From contig CAZART010000051.1 of assembly GCA_964487555.1 (NCBI GenBank), forward strand, positions 1-35,363: a DNA stretch of 35,363 nucleotides, written 5' to 3'. Positions 24,301-33,292 of the stretch are shown piece after piece. This DNA comes from CAZART01 sp964487555. Lineage in GTDB: Bacteria > Bacteroidota > Rhodothermia > Rhodothermales > VXPQ01. The translations under genes were made by a program, and so were the position numbers. Each line of letters begins with the position of its first letter. Position 1 is the first letter of the stretch. The notes beneath the pieces were generated by a model that saw only the letters and a program-made list of their open reading frames with translations, was not told where the DNA came from and searched no databases.

Positions 24301-24628
24301 TGGTGCGAGCAGAGCCCATCGTGCGAGTGGAGCCGATGCTGCGAGCAGAGTCCATGGTGCGAGCGGAGCCCATGGTGCGAGNNNNNNNNNNNNNNNNNNN
24401 NNNNNNNNNNNNNNNNNNNNNNNNNNNNNNNNNNNNNNNNNNNNNNNNNNNNNNNNNNNNNNNNNNNNNNNNNNNNNNNNNCCATGGTGCGAGCGGAGCC
24501 CATGGTGCGAGTGGAGCCGATGATGCGAGCGTAGCCGATGGAGCGAGCGGAGCCGGTGGAGCGAGCGGAGCCGATGGAGGGAGCGGAGCCGATGGAGGGA
24601 GCGGAGCCGATGGAGCGAGCAGCGGGTT
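24301..24628. repeat. 18-bp minisatellite on both sides of a scaffold gap
   Basis: About four and a half units lie before the gap (24301-24381) and about eight after it (24485-24628). The unit is near TGGTGCGAGCGGAGCCCA in the first part, drifting to TGGAGCGAGCGGAGCCGA in the second. The unit is identical across the gap edge, so the gap lies inside the array and its real length is unknown. Confidence 0.95.
24382..24481. other. Scaffold gap (100 N) within the minisatellite
   Basis: Exactly 100 N, probably a placeholder. The flanks are the same 18-bp repeat, which explains why assembly failed here. Confidence 0.98.
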
Positions 24629-24811
24629 CGTCGAACGGAGGCGCGGGCGCCGGAATGCCGCGCATTCGGCCTCGTTCATGCCGCATGGTTTTTTGCATGC
24701 CCGGATCAGGAACCTGGCACCGTGGTGCCGTTTGAAACAGTCCAAGCTCCTGTCTTTACTGGATTTTCCGGTCCCGGAGCCCCATCGTTTCTGCGGCATT
24801 CCCGTCGAGAT

Positions 24812-27800
24812 ATGCAATTAGCCCGTTCTATCCGCCGCGGCGTGATCTTCGCAGCCGCCATCGTTCTTGGCTGTCTCACCGTACCTGAGGCTACTGCGCA
24901 GTATTTCCGATTCGGCAAGAATAAGGTCCACTACGACGCCCACGAGTGGCAATTTGTGCAGTCGAAGCACTTCGACGTCTACTACTACGACGGCGGTTAT
25001 TACCTGGCGGATTTCACGGCCAAGGCGGCCGAGGATGCGTATCAGCAGATCTCGGAGCTCTTCCAGCACGAGATCTCGGACCGGATTCCGCTTATTGTCT
25101 ATCAGAGCCATAACGACTTTGCGGTGACGAACGCCGTGGAGCTTCCCACGTATTCGGAAGGCATCGGCGGTGTGACCGAACTTTTCAAAAACCGTGTCGC
25201 CATCCCTTTCACGGGCGATTATCGGGACTACCGCCGCGTCGTGCATCACGAGCTCGTGCACGCGGTGATCAACGATATGTTTTACGGCGGCTCCATCCAA
25301 TCCGTCATCCAGAACAACATTCAGTTGCGGATTCCGCTCTGGTTCAACGAGGGCCTGTCCGAGTATGCCGCCCTCGGATGGGACACGAATTCGGACATGT
25401 ACGTCCGTGATGCGATTCTGGAGGATTATCTGGCCGAGATCCCACGCCTGGGCGGATACTTTGCCTACCGAGGCGGCCAGAGCGTATGGGACTACGTTGC
25501 CGAACAATACGGGCGCGAGAAGATCGGCGAGATTCTCCAGCGCCTGCGCCTGACGCGTTCCGTCGAGTCGGCTTTCAAGCGATCGACGGGATTGGATCTC
25601 GAAGATCTGTCCGAGCGGTGGCAAAAAACGCTGAAGGAGGTGCATTTTCCTGAGCTGGCGGCCCGCGAGGATCTCGACGAGATTGCGAAGCCCCTCATTA
25701 CGCAGGATGAAGGATACTACAACACAAGTCCGGCCATGTCGCCCCAGGGGGATAAGATCGCGTTCATCACGACGCGTGGGGCTTTCTTCGACGTGTATCT
25801 GGCCAGTGCAAATGACGGCAAGATCATCCATAAGCTCATCGACGGTCAGAACAACACCGAATTCGAGAGTCTCAAAATTCTAACGCCCGGTATTTCCTGG
25901 AGTCCGGATGGTGAAAAAATCGCGGTGGCCGTCAAGAGCGGCCCCTCGGACGCGATTGCGATCGTGAACGTCGACACCAGGGAGACGGTCCATTACCGCG
26001 TGCCCGACGTCGACCAGATTATCACCGTGTCATGGAGTCCCGTGGACGACAAGCTCGCGTTTGAGGCGTCGATGGATGCGCAAAGCGATATCTACGTGCT
26101 CGATATGATGTCGCGGGAGACCGTCAACTACACGAGCGACATTTTCAGCGATCATGAACCCTCCTGGAGCCCCGACGGCAAATCTATCGTGTTCCACAGC
26201 GACCGTGGATCGCACACCGTGCTGGGCCGGTTCCGTGAGGATAACTTTGATATGATCGGGTACGATTACGGCCAGGACGACGTGTACCGGTTGCGGTTGG
26301 GTGAGTCAAACGTCGAGCGGCTCACCTTCAACGAGCTCTGGGATGATCGAAGCGCGAAGTTCGGAGCATCGGAGAGCGAGATTTTATTCATCTCCGACCG
26401 CAACGGCATCTACAATCTGTATGCAAAGGATCTCACCTCCGGAGTAATCCGTCCGCTGACGGATGTGTCGCGTGGAATCATGCAGATATCCCTTTCGGCT
26501 GACGGCAAGAAGGCGGCGCTGGTGAGCCTGAAGGAGGGTACGCCGTCGATATATATGATGAAGGCGCCGTTCGATCGCCGCCTTGAGAACGAGGAGCTGA
26601 CGCCAACGGTGTGGGCCCAACGGGTGATGCAGGAAACCGTTCGGCCGGCACCCGCCGTAGCGCTCGCGCAAAATTCGCTGCTTCAGAGCAATCCTTTGCT
26701 ACGCGACGCGTCTGATGGGGTGGCGTATGCGTATACGCCCGGGCGGAAGGAGACGTTATTGGCCTCGAGAACGGTTCTCGGTACCGAAGCGGACGCCATA
26801 GGGGAAACGTCTCGTCGCAACATCGAGGACGATGAGCGCGATGCAGCCGAGGAGGATTCCTCCGTTTATGGAGGGGTTCGCGTCGACTTCCGAAATTACG
26901 TGTTTAGTGACTCGTTTGATGAGGCGACGGAGGATGCGCCGGAGGCGATCGTCAATCGATTCGAGCCGTCGGACAACGTCGATGAGGACGGGGATTACAA
27001 ACCGAAGAAGTACAAGCTGAGCTTCTCACCGGACCTCGTGTACGGCACCGCCGGATATGATGCGCTGTACGGCGTGCAAGGTGTCACGCAGATGATGTTC
27101 AGCGACATGCTGGGCAATCACCAGATCTTTGTGGCGACGAACCTGCTCATTGATTTGCGGAATTCGGACTACATCCTCGCATACAACTATCTCCCGAATC
27201 GGATCGACTGGGGGCTGCAGGGCTATCACATTTCGCGACTGCTGCCCGACTATAACCTGCTAACGTACTTCCGTTATCGTCAGTACGGGGCCAGCATTTC
27301 GGCGAGCTATCCGTTAGACAAGTTCCGCCGGGTTGACGCCAGCATGTTCGTTATGGGTGTTAGCCAGGCCGACATCAGCGATCCGACGGTCGAGCCCGTC
27401 ACGCGGACGCTGCTGTATCCGTCGTTGACCCTGACGAAAGACGTGACCACGCCGGGCTACCTGTACCCGATTGGAGGTCATCGATTGGCGGTCAGCCTGT
27501 CCGGATCTCCGGGATTGATCGGCGGCAAGGATCTGCAATTCGGCACGCTGCTCGCAGATGCACGTGCGTATACCTCCTTTGCACGAAACGTGTATTCGTT
27601 CGCGTTCCGGCTTTCGGGTGGCACGTCCGTCGGTCCCGGGCAGCAGCTTTTCTATTCGTCGGGCGTGCAGAACTGGATCAACCGAAAATTTGATAACACG
27701 AATGGATTTCCTATCGACGACATCACGGACTTCATCTTCGCGACGCCGGTACTTCCGATGCGCGGTGCGCAGATCAACGCGCAGAACGGCTCTCATTTCG

Positions 27801-28126
27801 GTCTCTTTAATGCGGAATTCCGTTTCCCACTCGTGGCAGCCATCCTGCCCGGTCCGCTTCCTGTCATTCCGTTCTACAACATCCAGGGTACGGCATTTCT
27901 CGATGCCGGCGGAATTTGGGGCGGAAAGGGGCTCGACAAACGTTTCAACGTGTTCACGGAAAATGCTGACGGCGAGCGCGTATTCGACGACTTGATGGTG
28001 GGCGCAGGAATCGGACTCCGTACGATCCTTCTGGGATATCCGGTACGCATCGACTACGCCTGGCCCTATGACGGACGGCGGTTCGGCAAGCGGCAGATTT
28101 ATTTTTCGCTAGGACTCGATTTCTAG
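24812..28126 (+). CDS. Outer-membrane protein: gluzincin-like peptidase domain, TolB-type propeller and beta-barrel
   Basis: The ATG at 24812 starts an obvious signal peptide (cleavage near EATAQ, 26-30) and gives 1104 aa. Residues about 31-290 look like a peptidase_MA-type metallopeptidase: HELVH at 146-150 inside VVHHELVHAVIND, then WFNEGLSEYA with Glu180 as the likely third zinc ligand. Residues about 300-590 hold six PD40/TolB-like repeats (for example SPDGEKIAV, SPDGKSIVF). An acidic linker (about 600-730) leads to a barrel with Omp85-like character to the C-terminus (AFLDAGGIWG, VGAGIGLRT, ending YFSLGLDF with a terminal Phe). The protein may display an active peptidase at the cell surface or in the periplasm. 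The function is unknown, and the fusion order is inferred from sequence only. Confidence 0.85.
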   Translation: MQLARSIRRGVIFAAAIVLGCLTVPEATAQYFRFGKNKVHYDAHEWQFVQSKHFDVYYYDGGYYLADFTAKAAEDAYQQISELFQHEISDRIPLIVYQSHNDFAVTNAVELPTYSEGIGGVTELFKNRVAIPFTGDYRDYRRVVHHELVHAVINDMFYGGSIQSVIQNNIQLRIPLWFNEGLSEYAALGWDTNSDMYVRDAILEDYLAEIPRLGGYFAYRGGQSVWDYVAEQYGREKIGEILQRLRLTRSVESAFKRSTGLDLEDLSERWQKTLKEVHFPELAAREDLDEIAKPLITQDEGYYNTSPAMSPQGDKIAFITTRGAFFDVYLASANDGKIIHKLIDGQNNTEFESLKILTPGISWSPDGEKIAVAVKSGPSDAIAIVNVDTRETVHYRVPDVDQIITVSWSPVDDKLAFEASMDAQSDIYVLDMMSRETVNYTSDIFSDHEPSWSPDGKSIVFHSDRGSHTVLGRFREDNFDMIGYDYGQDDVYRLRLGESNVERLTFNELWDDRSAKFGASESEILFISDRNGIYNLYAKDLTSGVIRPLTDVSRGIMQISLSADGKKAALVSLKEGTPSIYMMKAPFDRRLENEELTPTVWAQRVMQETVRPAPAVALAQNSLLQSNPLLRDASDGVAYAYTPGRKETLLASRTVLGTEADAIGETSRRNIEDDERDAAEEDSSVYGGVRVDFRNYVFSDSFDEATEDAPEAIVNRFEPSDNVDEDGDYKPKKYKLSFSPDLVYGTAGYDALYGVQGVTQMMFSDMLGNHQIFVATNLLIDLRNSDYILAYNYLPNRIDWGLQGYHISRLLPDYNLLTYFRYRQYGASISASYPLDKFRRVDASMFVMGVSQADISDPTVEPVTRTLLYPSLTLTKDVTTPGYLYPIGGHRLAVSLSGSPGLIGGKDLQFGTLLADARAYTSFARNVYSFAFRLSGGTSVGPGQQLFYSSGVQNWINRKFDNTNGFPIDDITDFIFATPVLPMRGAQINAQNGSHFGLFNAEFRFPLVAAILPGPLPVIPFYNIQGTAFLDAGGIWGGKGLDKRFNVFTENADGERVFDDLMVGAGIGLRTILLGYPVRIDYAWPYDGRRFGKRQIYFSLGLDF

Positions 28127-28151
28127 ACGAATCGCCGGGGGGAGAGGGGGG

Positions 28152-28278
28152 GATCGACGATCGAAGATCGAAGATTGAGAATCGCCCACGTTCGGCCCAT
28201 TAACCATTCTCGATCATCTATCCTCGATCATCTATCCTCGATCATCTATCCTCGATCCTCGATCATCTATCCTCGATC
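28152..28278. repeat. Inverted heptad array between the outer-membrane protein gene and tig
   Basis: Left arm 28152-28179 has four heptads of the GATCGAN type. Right arm 28209-28278 is ten heptads, CTCGATC alternating with ATCTATC, and CTCGATC is the reverse complement of GATCGAG. The arms are oppositely oriented and could pair across a 29-bp loop. A further run of CCCCCT units follows to about 28295. Confidence 0.85.
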
Positions 28279-28382
28279 CCCCTCCCCCTCCCCCGATCTT
28301 TTCGTAACGGGACGCGTAATACGGGTCCCAAATTTTACGGTGTGCCCAAGGCATGTCCTGACAGAGCGCAACTTCACCCGAT

Positions 28383-29747
28383 ATGAAGACGACCGTTAAC
28401 AAGATTAGTCCTGTCGAATACGAACTTGAGATTGAGGCGGCGGCCGAGGATCTTGACGAAGAAATCAAGACGGCTCTGCGGGAACAGCGTGCCCGCACCC
28501 AGCTCAAAGGCTTCCGGCCCGGTAAGGTGCCTTTAAATCTCGTCAAGAGAATGCATGGCAAGGCGCTCGCCTATGGCGTGGCCGAGCAGAAGGTGCAGGA
28601 CATCTATAAGGAGAAAGTCCTTTCGAAGGACGAATACGACGTGCTTGGCCAGCCGAAGCTTACCGAGCTCGACTACGAGATGGACGGCGATCTGCGCGCG
28701 ATCATTCGCTTCGGCATCCGTCCCGAGGTGGAGTTGCAGGATGTCTCCGACGTGCAGATCACCCGTCTCGAGAAGGAGATCACCGACGAGGATGTCGAGA
28801 AGCAGCTGGAGCGGATCCGAACTGACCATGCTGATCTCGTTCCCGTGGACGACGAGAGTATCAACGAAGATTTTCAGGTCGTCGTTGACCTGCAGCAGAT
28901 CGACGAAGCCTCGGGTACGCCGGTGATCGGCGAGAAGGAGGAAGACGTTACGTTTTTCATGGATGACGAACGCCTTCAGGATTCGCTCCGGGATGAGCTG
29001 ATGGGAAGAAAGGCCGGCGACACGTTTCGGGTCGATCTACCGCACGGTGAAGGCGATCACGTTCACATGCACCGCTACGAGGTTTCCGTAAAGGAAACCA
29101 AGCGGCGGGAGCTCCCCGACCTTGACGATGCATTCGTCGGTGAGGTATCCAAGGATCAGTTCGTAAGCGTCGAGGAGCTTCGCAAGGATCTTCGCAAGAA
29201 CCTTGAAGAGGCGTGGAGCGAGCGTTCTCGCGAGCTGCTGGACGGGCGGATTGTCGAAAAGATGCTCGAGCTTCACGACGTCGCCGTCCCACCGTCGGCT
29301 GTCGAGGTCTATCTCGATTCGTTCGTGGAGGACGTTAAGCAGCGTAGCGACGGAAAGCTGCCGGAGGGCTTCGACGAGGAGGCATTCCGCGAGTCCAACA
29401 AAGATGAAGCGGAGCGTCAGGCTAAATGGATGCTGATCCGTGACGCCTTCGTCGAGCGCGAGGGCTTGGAGGCGACCGACGAAGAGGTGGATGCCTATTT
29501 CGAGAAGGCTGCCGGTCAGAACGAGCAGCTTTCACCGGGCATGCTGAAGCAGTACTATCAAAGCATGAATATGCTCGACCGGGTCAAGCAGCAGGTTTTG
29601 AGCCGAAAGGTATTCGAACGCCTCAGCGAGCAGTTCGACATCGTGGAAAAGAGCGTGGACGACTTCGAGGAAGAGATGAAAGGAAGCGGCGAGAGCGAGG
29701 ATGAAACCGCCACGGCCGAGAGCCCGATCATCGTTCCGGCGAAGTAG
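28383..29747 (+). CDS. tig: Trigger factor, ribosome-associated chaperone and peptidyl-prolyl isomerase
   Basis: Trigger factor meets nascent chains at the ribosome exit. The 454-aa protein has the ribosome-binding signature GFRPGKVP at 43-50, an FKBP-like domain in the middle (about 150-240, including GRKAGDTFRVDLP; the insert appears shortened), and a long helical C-terminal arm (about 250-430). The last 25 residues are acidic and disordered. The length is typical. It is 280 bp upstream of clpP, the usual tig-clpP order. Confidence 0.95.
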   Translation: MKTTVNKISPVEYELEIEAAAEDLDEEIKTALREQRARTQLKGFRPGKVPLNLVKRMHGKALAYGVAEQKVQDIYKEKVLSKDEYDVLGQPKLTELDYEMDGDLRAIIRFGIRPEVELQDVSDVQITRLEKEITDEDVEKQLERIRTDHADLVPVDDESINEDFQVVVDLQQIDEASGTPVIGEKEEDVTFFMDDERLQDSLRDELMGRKAGDTFRVDLPHGEGDHVHMHRYEVSVKETKRRELPDLDDAFVGEVSKDQFVSVEELRKDLRKNLEEAWSERSRELLDGRIVEKMLELHDVAVPPSAVEVYLDSFVEDVKQRSDGKLPEGFDEEAFRESNKDEAERQAKWMLIRDAFVEREGLEATDEEVDAYFEKAAGQNEQLSPGMLKQYYQSMNMLDRVKQQVLSRKVFERLSEQFDIVEKSVDDFEEEMKGSGESEDETATAESPIIVPAK

Positions 29748-30026
29748 GGGCACCGTAGCTTAGTAACGTTCGTGCCGTCGCGGCCGCATTTCTCGGATTC
29801 TCGCCGATCCGCGATCAAGTCGAACCTCGTTCTCGCACCCGCACCGCCTTCAGCGACTTAGAACCCGGTCGGCCGAAACCGGCCGGACGGCGACCGAGGA
29901 ACCAGTTTCGCTCAGGCTCGGTAGCACCCATCGCGCCGACCGCCGGGTGCGGTTGCAGGTCTTTCATTCACTATCGGCGCGCAGCCGACTCGTGGATCAA
30001 ACCACTCTCTGAAGCAAGCGGTAGCT
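29748..30026. other. tig-clpP spacer with hairpins
   Basis: A 279-bp spacer without a gene. It contains GC-rich inverted repeats around 29865-29890 (CGGCC/GGCCG around GAAACC, and CCGGT/ACCGG), and ACCGAG/CTCGGT near 29893-29922. They could be a tig terminator, a structured clpP leader, or both. I found no tRNA-like structure. Confidence 0.4.
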
Positions 30027-30728
30027 ATGGTTGAAGATTTTATACAGTACAGCAAAAGTGTCTCCCTTCCGACGAGCATCTATAGTGGTCCGTTTCGAGA
30101 TCAGTCCATCGGCGCGCTCGTGCCTATGGTCGTCGAGCAGACGACGCGAGGAGAGCGGGCCTACGATATCTTCAGCCGGCTGCTCAAGGAACGGATCGTG
30201 ATTATCGGCACGCCGATCAACGATCAGATTGCTAATCTTGCCGTGGCACAGCTGTTGTATCTGGCGAGCGAAGACTCCGAGCGAGACATTAATATGTATA
30301 TCAATTCGCCCGGCGGCGTGATCTACAGTGGGCTTGCCGTCTATGATACGATGCAGTGGGTCGGCAGCCCCGTCGCGACGATCTGCGTCGGACTTGCCGC
30401 ATCCATGGGCTCCGTGCTTCTCGCCGCCGGAACCGCGGGCAAGCGGGGCGCACTGCCCAACTCCAGGATCATGCTCCATCAGCCGCTTGGCGGCGCGCAG
30501 GGTCAGGCATCGGACATCGAAATTCAGGCGCGAGAGATTATGTGGCTGAAGAAGCGGCTCTACGAGATTCTGGGCAAGCACACGAACAAGCCCGTCGAGA
30601 CGATCGAAGCCGACGCAGACCGCGATTACTGGCTAAGCGCACCGGAGGCGAAGGACTACGGACTCGTCGACAACGTACTCGAGCATCAGGAGAAGAAGAA
30701 AAAATCGGACGACGAGAAGAGCGAGTAA
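30027..30728 (+). CDS. clpP: ATP-dependent Clp protease proteolytic subunit
   Basis: ClpP is the tetradecameric serine peptidase of the Clp machines. The 233-aa protein has the full triad: Ser126 in GLAASMGS, His151 in MLHQPLGG and Asp200 in DRDYWLSA. Other family blocks are MVVEQTTRGERAYDIFSRLLKERI and YINSPGGVIYSG. It is about 30 residues longer than E. coli ClpP, from an N-terminal extension that may include a propeptide and a charged tail (KKKKSDDEKSE). clpX, usually next, is absent; a strong terminator follows. Confidence 0.96.
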   Translation: MVEDFIQYSKSVSLPTSIYSGPFRDQSIGALVPMVVEQTTRGERAYDIFSRLLKERIVIIGTPINDQIANLAVAQLLYLASEDSERDINMYINSPGGVIYSGLAVYDTMQWVGSPVATICVGLAASMGSVLLAAGTAGKRGALPNSRIMLHQPLGGAQGQASDIEIQAREIMWLKKRLYEILGKHTNKPVETIEADADRDYWLSAPEAKDYGLVDNVLEHQEKKKKSDDEKSE

Positions 30729-30800
30729 CCTCGTCCCGACGCGCCGGTTCGGCCGGCAGACCGTCACTCACCACCTTACCGCTGCGGGATCCGCACGTAG

Positions 30801-30850
30801 AAAAGGCCCTCCGACCTGCGCTTTTGCGGATCGGAGGGCCTTTTTATTTT
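30801..30850. terminator. Strong bidirectional intrinsic terminator between clpP and tonB
   Basis: A perfect 14-bp stem (AAAAGGCCCTCCGA at 30801-30814, TCGGAGGGCCTTTT at 30831-30844) with a 16-nt loop, followed by a T-rich tract (TTTTTATTTT at 30841-30850). The left arm begins with A4, giving a shorter U-tract in the other direction. It can stop clpP transcription and probably also tonB transcription from the opposite strand, whose stop codon is at 30895. Confidence 0.85.
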
Positions 30851-30894
30851 GCTATGTTTGGAGGTGTTCGGCCGCTTGGAGCCGCCCTGTTCAC

Positions 30895-31554
30895 TTACTT
30901 CAGCCGGAACGTGATCGGCAGTGACATCTTCACCTTCACCGGCTTGCCGCGCTGCTGACCCGGCTTAAATTTCGCCATCCGCACGGCCCGGACCGCCTCT
31001 TCGTCAAGGCCGGCACCGAGACCACGTACGACCTGCGGATCCTGCACGTTGCCTTCCTCATCAACGACAAACTGGACGATGACGCGGCCTTCGACACCGG
31101 CCTTTTTCGCCATCTCCGGATATTTGATTTTGCTCTGAATGGAGCCTAGACCGCCGATCAACTCCGGCATGTTCTCGACGACGACGAATATCTCAGGCTC
31201 GTCCTCTTCCTCCTCTACAGGCTCGGGCGGTGGCGGGGAGGACTCTACCGGCTCGTCGAGGTCGAGGGATGCATCGAGGTCGAGCGCCTCATCCTCCAGC
31301 ATACTCTCATCAGGCACCTCTACCGGAACCGGTGGTTTGGGCGGCGGCGGAGGCGTCTCCTGCTGAAGCGTCTGCTGGATTTCCTCCATTTCGATCTGCT
31401 CCTGCTCCTGAACGCCGAAGTCGTCATCCGACGGAGGATTCCAATCTACGCGGAACGCGACGATCAGCAACCCCAGCACGAGGACCAGACCCACCTCTAT
31501 ATAGAGAGGATATCTCTTGCGCAGGTCGGCTCCTTCTGTTTTTCGGTTTGGCAT
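30895..31554 (-). CDS. Energy-transducing TonB family protein
   Basis: TonB proteins link the proton-motive force at the inner membrane to outer-membrane receptors. The ATG at 31554 gives 219 aa. Order: cytoplasmic basic N-terminus, one transmembrane helix (about 17-35, LYIEVGLVLVLGLLIVAF), a periplasmic spacer with Pro-rich parts (TPPPPPKPPVPVEVP at about 67-81 and SSPPPPEPVEEEEDEPE at about 106-121), and the C-terminal TonB domain (about 135-219: YPEMAKKAGVEGRVIVQFVVDEEG, VVRGLGAGLDEEAVRAV, FKPGQQRGKPVKVKMSLPITF). ExbB and ExbD are not next to it. The spacer is acidic rather than KP-rich, common in Bacteroidota. Confidence 0.92.
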   Translation of the reverse strand: MPNRKTEGADLRKRYPLYIEVGLVLVLGLLIVAFRVDWNPPSDDDFGVQEQEQIEMEEIQQTLQQETPPPPPKPPVPVEVPDESMLEDEALDLDASLDLDEPVESSPPPPEPVEEEEDEPEIFVVVENMPELIGGLGSIQSKIKYPEMAKKAGVEGRVIVQFVVDEEGNVQDPQVVRGLGAGLDEEAVRAVRMAKFKPGQQRGKPVKVKMSLPITFRLK

Positions 31555-31753
31555 GGTGTCTAATCTTCGTTGTTTACGTGGATACTTCGGCGTCGCCGGT
31601 CGGAGCGAAGCCGCAAAAACGTGCCATCTCGTTATTTTGTAAGGATTAGTGGCCCCGTGTGTTTCGACGCACAACACAAAGTTCACATCTCACGACCCCT
31701 GGCCGAGACGTGAGCATCGGAGCGGGTGGTGGCTATTGGGCTAACCGGCACCG

Positions 31754-33214
31754 TCAACCATCGGAGCGGCCGGCAGCCCCGACGATGAGACGATGATAGA
31801 ACTGCACCGTCTGGACGAGATTCTGGACGGAGATGCGTTCGTCGGTGCCGTGAATCCGCCCGATCTCGTCGCTGTTGAGCAGGGATGGCGAGAATCGGTA
31901 CACGTTCGTCGTCAACTCTTCGTAATGGCGTGCATCCGAGCGAGCGATCATTAGCGCAGGAGCAACGATGACGTCGCCGAAAACCTCCCCGATCGCCTCG
32001 TGGATGAGCCGGAATGCAGAATCCTCCGACGGAGAAACGGTGGAGGCTCCGGCGCTGCCCGGAAGGATGCGCATCGTGATCGTAGAGTCATCGACCGTAC
32101 GACGGGCGTGGTCAACGACGCCCGTAACGCTGTCCCCCGGCACAATCCGGAAATTTATGACGGCCTTCGCCTCATCCGGAAGGATGTTCTCCTTAAAGCC
32201 TCCTTGAATGATAGTGGGCGCCGTCGTAGTCCGGAGCAGCGCATTCGTGGAAGGTGCGGAGGCGAGCCGGCGTTCGACAAAAGGCCGAAAAAGCCAGAGA
32301 TTGGCGAACGCCACGCGGTTCAGAAAGCTCATTTCCGGGCCGAGATACTCAAACATCGTGCGCACGACGCCGTGTAGACGAGCCGGCATCGGCCTACTTT
32401 CGAGGCGCGCCACGGCTCGGCTAACGGCGCCGATGGCCGTTTTGGATGGAGGCATGGACGAGTGGCCCCCATTTACGTGAGCGGTCATCTCGAGCGTTGC
32501 GAGGCCCTTCTCAGCGATCGCTACGAGCGCCACCGCCCGGTCGATCCCGGGAACGACGCCTCGCGTGATCGGGAGCCCTTCGTCCAGGACGAAATAGGCG
32601 GCGGCGCCGCGCTCCTGAAGCGCACGTGCCATCTGCGCCGCGCCGCGGTGTCCTCCCCTCTCTTCGTCATGGCCGAATGCGAGATAGACGGTGCGCTCAG
32701 GAGTAAACCCCGACGTTATCAGATTCTCCACCGCCGTCATCATGGAAATTATGGCCTGCTTGTCGTCGAGAGTGCCCCGGCCCCAGACGTGTCCTCCCGT
32801 GATTCGTCCTTCAAAGGGTGGATACGTCCATCCTGATGAATCGGCCGGGACGACGTCGAAGTGGGCCGTCAGCACGACCGGATCGAGCGAGCGGTCGCGT
32901 CCCTCCCACGTATAGAGCAGGCTGGGCTCACGGAGTGTGTCGCGCTCCAGTACGTCGTGCACGGCCGGGAAGGCCGCCTCGAGGTACGTGGCAAACGCCT
33001 CAAGCGCGGACGTTTCCGTTCGCTCAACATCCTGGTACGTGACGGTCGGGATCCGGATCGCGCCTGCCAGAATCTCGGCCACCTCGGCCGCGTCGATCGG
33101 CGGCAACTGGATCGGTCTCGGTTGTATCTGCCGAGAGGTGAATAGCGCCGTCCGCACCAGAAGTACGAGAACGAAGGCCAGGGCGACAACGACAAGCCAG
33201 TAGAATATGCGCAT
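31754..33214 (-). CDS. M20-family metallopeptidase, membrane-anchored
   Basis: The ATG at 33214 gives 486 aa that begin with a hydrophobic anchor or uncleaved signal (MRIFYWLVVVALAFVLVLLV). The di-zinc residues of M20 peptidases are present: His118 (TAHFDVVP, with Asp120), Asp150 (GRGTLDDK), the general-base and ligand pair Glu184-Glu185 (GHDEERGG), Asp211, and His in SDARHYEEL near the C-terminus. A dimerisation insert (about 235-360) with HSSMPP follows the usual M20 plan. It most resembles the carboxypeptidase S/PM20D1 group. It lies between tonB and a GH9 gene on the same strand and probably degrades peptides or acylated amino acids outside the cytoplasm; substrate is inferred only. Confidence 0.9.
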   Translation of the reverse strand: MRIFYWLVVVALAFVLVLLVRTALFTSRQIQPRPIQLPPIDAAEVAEILAGAIRIPTVTYQDVERTETSALEAFATYLEAAFPAVHDVLERDTLREPSLLYTWEGRDRSLDPVVLTAHFDVVPADSSGWTYPPFEGRITGGHVWGRGTLDDKQAIISMMTAVENLITSGFTPERTVYLAFGHDEERGGHRGAAQMARALQERGAAAYFVLDEGLPITRGVVPGIDRAVALVAIAEKGLATLEMTAHVNGGHSSMPPSKTAIGAVSRAVARLESRPMPARLHGVVRTMFEYLGPEMSFLNRVAFANLWLFRPFVERRLASAPSTNALLRTTTAPTIIQGGFKENILPDEAKAVINFRIVPGDSVTGVVDHARRTVDDSTITMRILPGSAGASTVSPSEDSAFRLIHEAIGEVFGDVIVAPALMIARSDARHYEELTTNVYRFSPSLLNSDEIGRIHGTDERISVQNLVQTVQFYHRLIVGAAGRSDG

Positions 33215-33292
33215 GGGCGTTGGAGTGAATATCGGACGGCAGCCGATTCGGAAGGTAAGCACGCCCCAACACTAAGCAACGAGCAGGGAAGC

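Larger units (their letters stand above)
23860..24811. other. 952-bp non-coding region with octamer array, minisatellite and scaffold gap
   Basis: Apart from the repeats described separately, I see no gene. Reading frames through the minisatellite are open on both strands only because the repeat unit is 18 bp. The segment 24629-24811 should contain the promoter of the outer-membrane protein gene. This is the largest non-coding stretch of the window. Confidence 0.7.

Noticed and set aside
23819..24817. Repetitive minus- and plus-strand ORFs with six-residue repeats
   Set aside because: They arise from the 18-bp minisatellite and run through the scaffold gap; there is no start context or non-repeat domain.
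24818..25831. 337-aa minus-strand ORF
   Set aside because: It is antisense to the peptidase-like domain of the outer-membrane protein and resembles no family.
29748..30026. tRNA or small RNA gene
   Set aside because: A T-loop-like GGTTCGACTT on the minus strand is not backed by acceptor or anticodon stems.
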